Shown: positions 45,108 through 53,466, counted from the stretch's first letter. The stretch is DNA of 64,000 nt from Clostridiales bacterium SIT11 (GCA_001299455.1 CYUK01000003.1:124001-188000), one strand, 5' to 3'. Numbers and translations: made by a program. Notes: a model not told the origin generated them from the letters alone.

Positions 45108-46115
45108 CTATAGGAAGAAGACTTCTTCAATTTCTTCTTTTGAATCCCGGGTCATTAGAGAATAGACGGCCTGTCTAGGGTCCTTGCCTTCATATAAGAC
45201 CCCATAAAGTTTTTCTGTAATAGGCATATTAACAGACATTTTTCTACTTAAATCATAGGCAGACTTTGTTGTTTTTATCCCTTCTACAACCATACCCACT
45301 TCTTTTATGGCCTCTTCTACACTTTTCCCTTGACCAATTAAAATTCCACACCGACGGTTCCTGGAATGCATACTGGTGCAAGTGACTATTAAGTCTCCCA
45401 TGCCAGAAAGGCCATGGAAGGTCACGGGTTTTCCCCCAAGTTCTATGGCAAGCTTGCTAATTTCATACATTCCCCGGGTCATAAGGGCGGCTTTGGTATT
45501 ATCTCCATAGCCTAGGCCATCGGAAAGGCCAGCTGCCAAGGCAATAATATTTTTCAGAGACCCTCCCAGCTCGGCTCCAATTAAGTCTGTATTGGTATAA
45601 ATCCGAAACATTTCTGTGGAAAATTCTTTTTGGATTTTTTTTGCATCCTCAATATTTTTAGAAGCCACACAAACAGCCGTTGGGATGTCCCGAGCCACTT
45701 CCTCTGCATGGGAGGGGCCTGTCAGAGAAACAAAGGCATTGTCTGGAAGAATTTCCTCTGCAATTTCTGAAATCCTTCGTAAACTCTTGTTTTCAATCCC
45801 CTTGGCCAGGTTGACCAGAATCACATCCTTGCCAAGACCCGCTTCCTTTAGCTCTTGAAAAACTTCTCTACAAGCATCTGTAGGAACGGCATTGACCACA
45901 CAGTCCTTGTCCACCAAGTCTTGGATCTTCCCTGTGTAGGTTAAATTTTCCGGCAAGGAAATCCCTGGTAAATAATCTGGATTTTCTTTTTTTGTTTCCA
46001 AAATTTTCAGTTGGTCCAGGGAATTGGTATACATACAGACATCATGGCCAGACTTCACAAGCAACCTTGCCATGGCTGTCCCCCAGGAACCAGCACCTAA
46101 GACAGCGATTTTCAT
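45108..46115 (-). CDS. gpsA: Glycerol-3-phosphate dehydrogenase (NAD(P)+) GpsA
   Basis: GpsA reduces dihydroxyacetone phosphate to sn-glycerol 3-phosphate for phospholipid synthesis. Rossmann loop GAGSWGTA (7-14), SGPSHAEEVA-type segment (LTGPSHAEEVARD), catalytic lysine in GSLKNIIAL and KAALMTRG. 335 aa, normal. The ATG overlaps the plsY stop by four bases; PlsY uses its product, so the pair forms a phospholipid entry module. Confidence 0.96.
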   Translation of the reverse strand: MKIAVLGAGSWGTAMARLLVKSGHDVCMYTNSLDQLKILETKKENPDYLPGISLPENLTYTGKIQDLVDKDCVVNAVPTDACREVFQELKEAGLGKDVILVNLAKGIENKSLRRISEIAEEILPDNAFVSLTGPSHAEEVARDIPTAVCVASKNIEDAKKIQKEFSTEMFRIYTNTDLIGAELGGSLKNIIALAAGLSDGLGYGDNTKAALMTRGMYEISKLAIELGGKPVTFHGLSGMGDLIVTCTSMHSRNRRCGILIGQGKSVEEAIKEVGMVVEGIKTTKSAYDLSRKMSVNMPITEKLYGVLYEGKDPRQAVYSLMTRDSKEEIEEVFFL

Positions 46116-46705
46116 TTTTTACCCCCTTCAAGTTTTTTTTCTTCTCCCCTTAGAATACGACGGATATTCTCCTTGTGACGGTAAAGGCCTAGGACAGAGA
46201 TGAGGATAAGGAGAATAAGGTCTCGCCCCTTAGCCAGGCCAAAAAGATAATGGTCTAGGGGAAGTAGAAGATATAAAAGAATAGACCAAAGAGAAACCAT
46301 TCGATAGCTAGCCACACCTAAAATCCAAATTCCCATGAGAATCAAAGTGGGAACAGGCGCGATGATGAGGCTCCCTCCAATACTGGTGGCCACTCCCTTC
46401 CCCCCTTTAAAATCCATGTAAAAGGGAAAATCATGGCCTAGAACACAGGCCAAAAGGGCCAGGTACTGGACTTCCGGTCCAAAAACTTCCCGGACCAAAA
46501 AGACAGTAAGGCTGCCCTTTATAAAATCAATTAAGAAGGTATACAGGCCTGTCTTAACACCAAAGACTCGAATGGCATTGGTTGTTCCAGCATTGCCACT
46601 TCCTTCATTTCTTATATCCACCTTATAAATATATTTTCCAATTAAGAAGGACCCAGATATGGTCCCCATTAAATAGGAAAATAAAAATGCAAAAACTACC
46701 TTCAT
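46112..46705 (-). CDS. plsY: Acyl-phosphate:glycerol-3-phosphate acyltransferase PlsY
   Basis: PlsY makes 1-acyl-glycerol 3-phosphate from acyl phosphate. 197 residues with about five membrane segments and the motifs GSGNAGTTNAIR (36-47) and FKGGKGVATSIG (about 102-113), and DFPFYMDFKGG. Basic C-terminus. Encoded three bases after der and coupled to gpsA through ATGA. Confidence 0.96.
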   Translation of the reverse strand: MKVVFAFLFSYLMGTISGSFLIGKYIYKVDIRNEGSGNAGTTNAIRVFGVKTGLYTFLIDFIKGSLTVFLVREVFGPEVQYLALLACVLGHDFPFYMDFKGGKGVATSIGGSLIIAPVPTLILMGIWILGVASYRMVSLWSILLYLLLPLDHYLFGLAKGRDLILLILISVLGLYRHKENIRRILRGEEKKLEGGKK

Positions 46706-46708
46706 CCC

Positions 46709-48028
46709 TTAGTCTTCCTCTCCTCTCTCCTTATAGGAAAAACGCAAAGGAACACCATCAAAGGAAAAAGCTTGACGGATTTGATTTTCTAAATACCGGC
46801 GGTAGGAAAAGTGAAAGAGGTCCTTATCATTGACATACATAGTAAATTTTGGCGGCCTTGTAGCCACTTGGGACCCATAGTAGAGTTTCCCTCGTTTCCC
46901 CTTATCTGAAGGTGGTTGTTTCATGAGAACAGCTTGGTTTAATAGGTCATTTAAAACTCCTGTTGGTATCCGTAAGGAATAATTGTTATTGACTAGGTTG
47001 ATGAGTTGGAGCAAGTCCTGGACTCTTTTCCCCGTCTTGGCTGAAATAAAAATCAGGGGAGCATAGTTCATAAAGGGAAGCCGCTCTCGAATGGCCTTTT
47101 CATACTTGCGGATACTGTTGTTGTCCTTTTCCACTGCATCCCACTTGTTGACAGCAATAATAATTCCCTTGTGGCGGTCGTGGGCATAGCCTACAATTTT
47201 TGCATCTTGCTCAGAGACCCCTTCTTTGGCATCAATTAGGAGGACACAAATATGGGACCGGTCAATAGAGGATAGGGTCCGAACGGCGGAATACCGTTCT
47301 ACTTTCTCTTCAATTTTTTTCCGTTTCCGTAGGCCTGCTGTATCTACAAAGACATAGTCTGTCCCCTCGTAGTGATAGTAGGAGTCAATGGAGTCCCTGG
47401 TAGTTCCAGGGACATTGGTAACAATATTTCTATTTTCTCCAAGGATGTAGTTGATTAAGGAAGATTTCCCTACATTGGGCTTTCCAATAAAGCTCACCCG
47501 GACCCGGTCTTCTTCTTGACCTTCTTCCTCAACCGGCTGGCCTTCAATGACTGCATCTAAAAGGTCCCCTATTCCCTGACCTTGTTCAGCACTGACATAA
47601 AAGGGTTCTCCCAGGCCAAGTTCAAAAAAGTCGTAACGATTTTCATAGGTCTTTTTGGAGTCAAATTTATTGACCACTAAAAGAATTTTTTTCTTGGTTT
47701 GCCGCAAAATTTCTGCCAAGTCCCGGTCAGAAGAGGTCACAGAAGTGACTCCATCTACTACAAATAAAATGGTATCTGCCGCATCAATGGCTATGTCTGC
47801 TTGGAGACGGATATTATGCATGAAATCGTCTTGGGCCCTTGTATCTAGACCGCCTGTATCAATAATAGAAAACTCCCGTCCCAGCCAGTTTCCAATCCCA
47901 TAAATCCGGTCTCTAGTAACCCCTGGCGTGTCTTCTGTAATGGAGATTCTTTCCCCAACAATTTTATTAAAAAGAGTGGACTTGCCCACATTGGGTTTTC
48001 CTACGATGCATACAACTTGATTATTCAT
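46709..48028 (-). CDS. der: Ribosome biogenesis GTPase Der (EngA)
   Basis: Double GTPase needed for 50S assembly. First G domain with GKPNVGKS (10-17), DTPG and NKFD; second with GKPNVGKS near 182, TVPGTTRD and NKWD; C-terminal KH-like domain ending in basic residues. 439 aa is the family norm. First gene of a nine-gene minus-strand operon with a strong promoter and a 140-base leader; AAGGTGATGG precedes the ATG. Confidence 0.97.
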   Translation of the reverse strand: MNNQVVCIVGKPNVGKSTLFNKIVGERISITEDTPGVTRDRIYGIGNWLGREFSIIDTGGLDTRAQDDFMHNIRLQADIAIDAADTILFVVDGVTSVTSSDRDLAEILRQTKKKILLVVNKFDSKKTYENRYDFFELGLGEPFYVSAEQGQGIGDLLDAVIEGQPVEEEGQEEDRVRVSFIGKPNVGKSSLINYILGENRNIVTNVPGTTRDSIDSYYHYEGTDYVFVDTAGLRKRKKIEEKVERYSAVRTLSSIDRSHICVLLIDAKEGVSEQDAKIVGYAHDRHKGIIIAVNKWDAVEKDNNSIRKYEKAIRERLPFMNYAPLIFISAKTGKRVQDLLQLINLVNNNYSLRIPTGVLNDLLNQAVLMKQPPSDKGKRGKLYYGSQVATRPPKFTMYVNDKDLFHFSYRRYLENQIRQAFSFDGVPLRFSYKERGEED

Positions 48029-48107
48029 TGGCCATCACCTTTTCTATTTATTTCATCTATTTAGGGCCCTGTCCGGTCCCAAATATCTATTTTTGCAAGT
48101 GGCCTTA

Positions 48108-48151
48108 AAGATCAGCTAAACTTTTATAGCTAGGGGTGATTAGCTTATCTT
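48108..48151 (-). repeat. Inverted repeat in the der leader
   Basis: Twelve-base arms with one mismatch (48108-48119 and 48140-48151) in the 5' leader of der. It could form a stable RNA hairpin well before the ribosome site. No T run follows, so it is not a plain terminator. Confidence 0.45.
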
Positions 48152-48174
48152 AAGGATTTCTATTTCTAGTTTCC

Positions 48175-48203
48175 ATTATAGCATGCACTTTTACCCCTTT
48201 CAA
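48175..48203 (-). promoter_or_regulatory. Promoter of the der operon
   Basis: TTGAAA (48198-48203) and TATAAT (48175-48180) with a 17-base spacer and extended TGC. It gives a leader of about 140 bases. The rest of the 322-base gap 48029-48350 holds two inverted repeats and no reading frame that I can support; I see no clear terminator for glyA. Confidence 0.8.
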
Positions 48204-48223
48204 TTCTTAGGAAGGGGTAAAAG
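48188..48223. repeat. Perfect 12-bp inverted repeat over the der promoter
   Basis: CTTTTACCCCTT (48188-48199) and AAGGGGTAAAAG (48212-48223) with a 12-base centre. It covers the spacer and reaches into the -35 box of the der promoter, so it may be an operator. It could also be the 3' hairpin of the glyA transcript, but no T run follows. Confidence 0.6.
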
Positions 48224-48350
48224 CAGTCTGTCTATGGAGGACATCCTCTATGAAAGTTTATTTTACAAGTTTGTCCTCTTTTTTCCAAGAAATCTTTAAA
48301 ATAAAAGCCTTCCTGGTTTTATCTATCTTAAAAAGAAATCCTCGAAACCT

Positions 48351-49586
48351 TTAGTCTTGGTAAAGGGGGTGGGCTTGGCAGAGAACTTGGACTTTTTTCC
48401 GGGCTTCTTCCATGGACATGGACTTCTTTAAAATCCCGCCAATAATTTTTCCCACTTCTTTAAAGTCTTCTTCTCCAAAGCCTCGAGTCGTCATGGCTGC
48501 TGTTCCAATCCGGACGCCGGAAGTGATAAAGGGAGATTGGGTTTCAAAGGGAATGGTGTTCTTATTGACAGCCAAGCCTCCTTGACCTAAAAGTTCTTCC
48601 GCTTCTTTTCCAGTCAGGCCAAGACTGGTGACATTCATTAAAATTAAGTGGTTGTCTGTTCCTCCTGTACAGAGAACAATTCCTTGGTCTAATAATTCTT
48701 GGGCCAGGGCTTGAGCATTGTCAATAACCTTTTGGCCATAAAGCTTAAAGTCCTCTTGGAGGGCTTCATGGAAGGCCACAGCCTTGGCAGCAATAATATG
48801 CATTAAGGGGCCCCCTTGTAGACCTGGGAAAACCGCCTTATCAATGTCTTTTCCGTGTTCTTCCTTACAGAGGATGGCACCTCCCCTAGGTCCTCTTAAG
48901 GTCTTATGGGTTGTTGTGGTGACAATATCGGCATAGTCTACAGGATTTTGATGGAGGCCTGCAGCTACAAGACCGGCGATATGGGCCATGTCTACCATTA
49001 AAAGAGCACCTGTTTCATGGGCAATTTCTGCAAACTTGGCAAAGTCAATCGCTCTTGGATAGGCAGAGGCTCCAGCTACAATAAGTTTTGGTTGGTGTTT
49101 TTTTGCTTGGTCCCAAACTTGGTCAAAGTCAATTCGTTCTGTTTCCTTGTCCACTCCATAGTCTACAAATTGAAAATATTTCCCGGAAATATTCACAGGA
49201 CTTCCATGAGTTAAGTGGCCTCCGTGGCTTAGGTTCATGCCTAAAACTGTATCTCCTGGTTGGAGTTTGGCCAGGTAGGCAGCCATGTTGGCATTGGCTC
49301 CAGAGTGGGGTTGGACGTTGACATGATCTGCTCCATAAAGCTTCATTAAGCGGTTTCTTGCCACCTCTTCAGCCTTGTCTACAATCTCACAGCCTCCATA
49401 ATATCTCTTTCCTGGCAGACCTTCGGCATACTTGTTGGTTAAAACACTGCCCATGGCTTCCATTACAGCCTTGGATGTAAAGTTCTCTGATGCAATGAGC
49501 TCAATATGTTCTGCTTGTCTTTTTTCTTCTTCCTGAACAATTTGATAAATTTCAGGGTCTATTTTAAGTAAGTGTTCTTTTTCCAT
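48351..49586 (-). CDS. glyA: Serine hydroxymethyltransferase
   Basis: GlyA interconverts serine and glycine with tetrahydrofolate, the main one-carbon source. PLP enzyme of 411 residues with the Schiff-base lysine in [14 protein letters not shown] (near 228), N-terminal [10 protein letters not shown], and GKRYYGGCE. Preceded by AAAGGAGAGCAGCG, 12 bases after an unknown gene. Complete. Confidence 0.97.
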   Translation of the reverse strand: MEKEHLLKIDPEIYQIVQEEEKRQAEHIELIASENFTSKAVMEAMGSVLTNKYAEGLPGKRYYGGCEIVDKAEEVARNRLMKLYGADHVNVQPHSGANANMAAYLAKLQPGDTVLGMNLSHGGHLTHGSPVNISGKYFQFVDYGVDKETERIDFDQVWDQAKKHQPKLIVAGASAYPRAIDFAKFAEIAHETGALLMVDMAHIAGLVAAGLHQNPVDYADIVTTTTHKTLRGPRGGAILCKEEHGKDIDKAVFPGLQGGPLMHIIAAKAVAFHEALQEDFKLYGQKVIDNAQALAQELLDQGIVLCTGGTDNHLILMNVTSLGLTGKEAEELLGQGGLAVNKNTIPFETQSPFITSGVRIGTAAMTTRGFGEEDFKEVGKIIGGILKKSMSMEEARKKVQVLCQAHPLYQD

Positions 49587-49598
49587 CGCTGCTCTCCT

Positions 49599-50141
49599 TT
49601 AGTAGGTGTCATTGATATAGTTTGAAATGACAGAGTTTCTTTTTTTCTGGTCATAGAGACCTTTTTCATCTAACATTTTTTTCAACATGACAGAGGTTGA
49701 ATGAAAAACAGCCTCCTTTTGCTTGTAGGCAATGATTTCAAAAAGTCGATTGTCCAAATTTTTAGACTTTGTTTCAATAGGGTAGGCCACAATTGAAGAA
49801 AAGTTTAAAATTTCTAAAATCTCTTTAACGCTTTCATCCTTCTTACCATAATAGAAGGTAGACAGGCCTAGATAGTGATGGTTATTTTTTTGTTGTTTCT
49901 TGGACCTTGGCGGTTTCTTTGAAAGCATTTTAAAGTACTTGGCCATGCAATTGTAATACTGGTAATTAAAGAGGGCCTTTTCAAAGGTATCCACCTTAAC
50001 ATAAGGCCCACTCATTTGATAGGTCAATTGGTAATTGTTTAAAATAAATTCCCGTTTGGTCATGCTTCCCTGACTATATTCTGAAATCAATTTTGACCGT
50101 CTCTTAGAAAAATTTAAGGCTTGACGTGTTTCCCCATCCAT
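49599..50141 (-). CDS. Conserved-looking protein of unknown function (180 aa)
   Basis: Not assigned. Soluble, helical and lysine-rich, with many aromatic residues: TKREFILNNYQLTYQM, FEKALFNYQYYNCMAKYFKML, and LGLSTFYYGKKDESVKEIL. No catalytic motif. I have the impression that similar proteins sit beside glyA in Clostridia, but cannot check. GGAGAAATC precedes the ATG. The mid-part KKPPRSKKQQKNNHH is a basic linker that might touch nucleic acid. Confidence 0.72.
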   Translation of the reverse strand: MDGETRQALNFSKRRSKLISEYSQGSMTKREFILNNYQLTYQMSGPYVKVDTFEKALFNYQYYNCMAKYFKMLSKKPPRSKKQQKNNHHYLGLSTFYYGKKDESVKEILEILNFSSIVAYPIETKSKNLDNRLFEIIAYKQKEAVFHSTSVMLKKMLDEKGLYDQKKRNSVISNYINDTY

Positions 50142-50151
50142 GATTTCTCCA

Positions 50152-50241
50152 TTAAACCAGGCTTAAGATGGCCGGTATAATCATGCTTAGGGCAAGCACG
50201 ACAGCTAAAATGCGAACAATCAATTTTTCTTTTCCTTGCAT
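50152..50241 (-). CDS. 29-residue membrane peptide (DUF4044-like)
   Basis: A short frame from the ATG at 50241 with AGGAGG six bases before it: MQGKEKLIVRILAVVLALSM then IIPAILSLV. A basic start and one membrane helix. Its size, basic head and single helix resemble the small DUF4044 proteins of Bacillota. The strong ribosome site and its place between two genes of the same direction argue that it is translated. Function unknown. Confidence 0.6.
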   Translation of the reverse strand: MQGKEKLIVRILAVVLALSMIIPAILSLV

Positions 50242-50267
50242 TTTTTCCTCCTGGCTCTAAAATGGAA

Positions 50268-50287
50268 AGACCGGGAATCCCCGGTCT
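50268..50287 (-). terminator. Short GC-rich hairpin after the 142-aa gene
   Basis: AGACCGGG (50268-50275) pairs with CCCGGTCT (50280-50287), 4-base loop, just after the stop at 50291 on the minus strand. The tail TTTCCATTTT is only moderately T-rich, so readthrough to the downstream genes is likely. Confidence 0.55.
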
Positions 50288-50290
50288 CTC

Positions 50291-50719
50291 TTAATTTTCT
50301 AAAGTAACCTCTTCAGAGCATTCTTGCAAAGCTTTGGGAAGATCTTCTAATAAATAATCTACATTTATGAAGATTTGTCGATCTTTGTTGCCTTCAATTT
50401 GGCCCAATTTTTTTTCAAGGGTTTCTAGGTCCTCAATGCTTAAATCGATGGTTTTATAAATACTATCGATATAGATTTTTTCTAAGTCAAAATCCATGGC
50501 TAATAGACCACAAATAAACCCGTATAGGTTATCTAGGTTGTTTAATTGGTAGTCCATAGCGTTGATTAAGCGAATTTGATAGTCCAGGGAAAAAATGTGT
50601 TCATCATCTACATCCACAAAGGCAATATTTCCGTTTCCACTGTGAAGGTCTTCATTGGCATGGTCAATTAACCATTTTGTTTTTCCTGAACCTTTTCCAC
50701 CTAAAATAAATTTTACCAT
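50291..50719 (-). CDS. Small P-loop protein of unknown function
   Basis: 142 residues with Walker A GGKGSGKT (7-14), then NIAFVDVDDEH as a possible Walker B-like strand (about 31-41), and an acidic C-terminal half with IFINVDYLLEDLP. It resembles a family of short clostridial ATP-binding proteins sometimes labelled twitching motility PilT; the length is too short for PilT itself. Role unknown. Encoded after the radical-SAM gene at 50738. Confidence 0.78.
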   Translation of the reverse strand: MVKFILGGKGSGKTKWLIDHANEDLHSGNGNIAFVDVDDEHIFSLDYQIRLINAMDYQLNNLDNLYGFICGLLAMDFDLEKIYIDSIYKTIDLSIEDLETLEKKLGQIEGNKDRQIFINVDYLLEDLPKALQECSEEVTLEN

Positions 50720-50737
50720 GATCCATCTTCCTTTCTC

Positions 50738-51673
50738 TCATCGTACATAGAGACTTCCTTGCTGAATATTTCTACGATTCATTTCCTCTATAATCTCATC
50801 CCGAATCTTCCACCAGGATTCACCAAAGTTGCAAAAACGCGTTGCTTCCTTGGGCGCCCTGCCGATGATTCTTTGAATGACAATATTGGGGTTTAAATGT
50901 TCCAAAAAGTGTATGACCCGGTCTTGGTAGTCCCTCTTACTTAAAAGATCTACCTCCCCCTCTTGGACCATCCGGTCCAGCTTAGTCCCCTTTACCACAT
51001 AAAGGGAATGGAGCTTCACTTCATCCACTTCCAGGGCATTTAAAATTTTTGCTGCTTCTTCAATATCTAAAAGGTCATCCCAGGGAAGGTCCATAATAAG
51101 ATGGCAGGCCACCCGAAATCCATAACTTTTCAAGTCAAGGACACCTTGGATAAAGGCCGCCAAACCATGGCCCCGGTTGATTTTTTCTAGGGTATGACTG
51201 TTGACGCTTTGTAGGCCCAGCTCATAGCAGATGTCCAGACCCTGTAAGAGTTCTGCACTAGAATCCAGGTATTCTTTCCCTAAAAAGTCCGGTCTCGTTG
51301 AAATATTCACTCCAACAATATTTTCCATCCGGCAGTCCTTTAGGGCCTCCCTGAAATCTTCTATAGGTTGGTAGGTATTGGTGAAGTTTTGAAAGTAAGC
51401 AATAAACTTCTTTGCCTTATACCTAGACCCCATATAGGCCATATTTTCTCTTAACTGGTCCTTGACGCTTCTTTGGTCCAAGTTTTCAAAAGATCCTCCC
51501 TCTTCCCCACAAAAGATGCAGCCACCTCTAGAGCAAGTTCCATCCCTGTTGGGGCAGGTTAAGTTTAACTTAATGGGAAGTTTATAGACTTTTTCCTGAA
51601 ATCGATCCTTTAAATAGCGACTGTATTGGTAATAAGGAACCTTATTCCTCTGGGAATTGTCGGTCAAATTCAT
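50738..51673 (-). CDS. Radical SAM protein, YhcC/TIGR01212 type
   Basis: Radical-SAM protein of unknown substrate. The cluster motif has the spacing of this family, C40-x11-C52-x2-C55 (TCPNRDGTCSRGGCIFC), followed by YFQNFTNTYQP, GVNISTRPDFL and ELGLQSVNSHTL. The start is uncertain: ATG at 51673 is used, but all candidates lie inside the end of the DUF1292 gene and lack a good ribosome site; homology should begin near YYQYSRYLKDRF. Length about 311 aa is normal. Confidence 0.85.
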   Translation of the reverse strand: MNLTDNSQRNKVPYYQYSRYLKDRFQEKVYKLPIKLNLTCPNRDGTCSRGGCIFCGEEGGSFENLDQRSVKDQLRENMAYMGSRYKAKKFIAYFQNFTNTYQPIEDFREALKDCRMENIVGVNISTRPDFLGKEYLDSSAELLQGLDICYELGLQSVNSHTLEKINRGHGLAAFIQGVLDLKSYGFRVACHLIMDLPWDDLLDIEEAAKILNALEVDEVKLHSLYVVKGTKLDRMVQEGEVDLLSKRDYQDRVIHFLEHLNPNIVIQRIIGRAPKEATRFCNFGESWWKIRDEIIEEMNRRNIQQGSLYVR

Positions 51674-51986
51674 CGGCCACGCGATCAAAGTCTTCTTCCG
51701 GAATCATTTGTAGGTCCAAGTCCCCATTTTCTAATTCTTCATAAATATAAAGAAGAAGGTCTTGATTGTCCTCTTCATAGGGAACTAGGGCAATATAAGA
51801 CTTGTCCTCAAAATCAAATGTTCCAAATACGATGCAGTCCATTTCTTCGTCATTGTCCAAAGTTAAATGGATAATTGCATACTCCTCTTCTCCATGGTCG
51901 TCATGACAACAATGTCCTTCTTGATGGTCATGGTCACAACAGCCTTCATGGTGATCATGTGCTTTTTTTAAGTCCTCATTTTCCAT
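51642..51986 (-). CDS. DUF1292 protein with His/Cys-rich N-terminus
   Basis: 114 residues from the ATG at 51986 (GGAGTGGTTCCT before it). The C-terminal part (about 35-100) is the acidic DUF1292 domain (IIHLTLDNDEEMDCIVFG, YIALVPYEEDNQDLLLYIY) known from the YrzB family. Before it lies a stretch of some 25 residues packed with His, Cys and Asp (HDHHEGCCDHDHQEG, HCCHDDHG), likely to bind zinc, nickel or cobalt. Function of the family is unknown. Own -10 box upstream. Confidence 0.85.
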   Translation of the reverse strand: MENEDLKKAHDHHEGCCDHDHQEGHCCHDDHGEEEYAIIHLTLDNDEEMDCIVFGTFDFEDKSYIALVPYEEDNQDLLLYIYEELENGDLDLQMIPEEDFDRVADEFDRQFPEE

Positions 51987-52049
51987 AGGAACCACTCCTT
52001 TATAAGTTTGTGACATTTGTGGAATCTGTCTAGTGTTATGCTTTCTTTT

Positions 52050-52055
52050 ATTATA
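52050..52055 (-). promoter_or_regulatory. -10 box upstream of the DUF1292 gene
   Basis: TATAAT on the minus strand, 64 bases before the start, in the 126-base gap after the parvulin gene. The -35 region (TAGGTA) is poor. Confidence 0.45.
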
Positions 52056-52112
52056 CTAAAGAATCCCAAAAATACCTAGTCATCTTTCTTCGAATAAGAA
52101 AAATATTCCTCA

Positions 52113-52862
52113 TTAATAAAGTGTTATTTCATGGTCCTTTTCCAGTTCACTGATGCGGTCTAAATAGGCCTTTTGTTGTTTTAAGCGAAGAGCTTCTCTT
52201 AAGCATTGTTCCTTGACTTCCTCGTAGGGTTTTTCGCCACCTTCATTTTTATCGTTTAATTGAATCAGGTGGTAACCAAACTCTGTTTTTACTGGGTCGG
52301 AGATTTCTCCCACTTCCATGGAGAAGACCTTTTTATCAAAGGGTTCTACCATTTGTCCAGGAGTAAAGGTACCTAGGTTTCCTCCAGCTTCCTTGGAAGG
52401 ACAAGTAGAGTGTTCCTTGGCCAAGTCCTCAAAGCTAGCCCCTTCATCCAGTTGTTTTTTAAGGTCTTTGGCCTTTTCTTCTTCATCCACTAAAATGTGG
52501 CTGGCTGTAACAGATTCTGGAACAACAAAGTGTTCCTTGTATTTTTCATAGTATTCTTTACCGTCTTCTTCTGTCACCTTAACCCCATCAATGGTCTTGG
52601 AAAAAGCATAGGATTTTAAGAGGTTGTCCTTGGTCTTTTCCAAGGCATCTTGAAATTCTTTATCCTTGTCTAAACCCTTCTTTTTTGCATCCATTAAAAG
52701 TAACTCTTGGTTAATCAGTTCTTGGATGACTTGCTTAACCCCTTCTTCACTACGGAATTGTTGAGAAAGGTTAGGATCCATCCCCCGAACAAATTCCATT
52801 ACTTGGTCTTGGTGGATTTCCACATCGTCAACTTTTGCAACGAGTTTATTTTCTTCTGTCAT
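52113..52862 (-). CDS. Parvulin-type peptidyl-prolyl isomerase, cytoplasmic
   Basis: 249 residues: N-terminal SurA/PrsA-like helical chaperone part (1-110) and a parvulin domain (about 115-210: ASHILVDEEEKA, LAKEHSTCPSKEAGGNLGTF, FGYHLIQL). There is no signal peptide or lipobox, unlike PrsA, so it should act in the cytoplasm. AAGGAGGTACT precedes the ATG. It follows the cold shock gene past a terminator, so it is probably expressed by readthrough, as a folding helper at low temperature. Confidence 0.9.
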   Translation of the reverse strand: MTEENKLVAKVDDVEIHQDQVMEFVRGMDPNLSQQFRSEEGVKQVIQELINQELLLMDAKKKGLDKDKEFQDALEKTKDNLLKSYAFSKTIDGVKVTEEDGKEYYEKYKEHFVVPESVTASHILVDEEEKAKDLKKQLDEGASFEDLAKEHSTCPSKEAGGNLGTFTPGQMVEPFDKKVFSMEVGEISDPVKTEFGYHLIQLNDKNEGGEKPYEEVKEQCLREALRLKQQKAYLDRISELEKDHEITLY

Positions 52863-52882
52863 AGTACCTCCTTAAATAAAAA

Positions 52883-52904
52883 CCTCTTAGAGTTGTCTAA
52901 GAGG
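52883..52904 (-). terminator. Terminator after the cold shock gene
   Basis: Perfect 9-base stem (CCTCTTAGA with TCTAAGAGG, 4-base loop) followed by TTTTT on the minus strand, 6 bases after the csp stop. It should end most csp transcripts before the parvulin gene. Confidence 0.85.
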
Positions 52905-52910
52905 CTTGTA

Positions 52911-53108
52911 TTACAAAATTTCAATATTTTCCGCTTGAAGACCCTTGTCGCTTTCTACAACTTCAAAGCGTACTCTTTGGCCTTCTTCAAGAGTCTTAAA
53001 CCCTTCTTTTTGGATTTGACTGAAATGAGCAAAAACATCTGTTCCCTCATCTGTCGTAATAAATCCAAAACCTTTTTCTGCGTTAAACCATTTTACAGTT
53101 CCTTCCAT
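52911..53108 (-). CDS. Cold shock protein (CspA family)
   Basis: 65-residue single-stranded nucleic acid chaperone. RNP1 KGFGFI (13-18) and RNP2 VFAHF (about 26-30) are intact, and [17 protein letters not shown] is the typical start. A GGAGGAATGAATCTAC sequence lies before the ATG, with a rather long spacing. The promoter lies about 100 bases upstream, giving a long leader as in cold-inducible csp genes. Confidence 0.97.
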   Translation of the reverse strand: MEGTVKWFNAEKGFGFITTDEGTDVFAHFSQIQKEGFKTLEEGQRVRFEVVESDKGLQAENIEIL

Positions 53109-53207
53109 GTAGATTCATTCCTCCAAATTTTAGTTCATATTTCCTAAATGTTAAAATTTGAAGCACAATAGGGAAACTGTCAAATTTCAATGATTTAGGC
53201 TAAGTCT

Positions 53208-53236
53208 ATGATATCATGTATAAAAGATTTCTACAA
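53208..53236 (-). promoter_or_regulatory. Promoter of the cold shock gene
   Basis: TTGTAG (53231-53236) and TATCAT (53208-53213) on the minus strand, spacer 17, with a TGA extension. The leader would be about 95 bases. A second TTGACA further downstream lacks a good -10. Confidence 0.55.
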
Positions 53237-53286
53237 GTTTAATTTCCCTTTACCGAAATTTGTAGAAGGCTTAAATTTAAGGAAAA

Positions 53287-53315
53287 TTTACATTTTCTAT
53301 CCCCTATGTTATAAT
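53287..53315 (+). promoter_or_regulatory. Promoter of glmS
   Basis: TTTACA (53287-53292) and TATAAT (53310-53315) with a 17-base spacer and TGT extension; transcription would start about 20 bases before the ribozyme cleavage site. Confidence 0.8.
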
Positions 53316-53343
53316 TTAAAGTCTAGAGATAAAAATTAAAAAA

Positions 53344-53466
53344 GCGCCAGAACCTACATGGTTGACGAGGGATGGAGTGATCGAAAATTCGGCGGATGCT
53401 CCAAGGGTATCACAGCCCCAACACTTAACAAAAACCAACAAAAAGAGTGCAGTGAATCTCTAAATA
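53344..53466 (+). ncRNA. glmS ribozyme
   Basis: The glmS leader carries the ribozyme core in order: AGCGCCAGAACC with cleavage expected between 53343 and G53344, GTTGACGAGGGATGGAGTGA, TCGAAAATTCGGCGGATGCTCC, and ATCACAGCCCC. Glucosamine 6-phosphate acts as cofactor of self-cleavage, which leads to decay of glmS mRNA. The 3' limit is approximate; the terminal P3-P4 region runs to about 53466 before the ribosome site. Confidence 0.93.

Noticed and set aside
50291-50719. PilT-type twitching motility ATPase
   Set aside because: Only a Walker A motif is shared; the protein is far too short and lacks the other PilT motifs.
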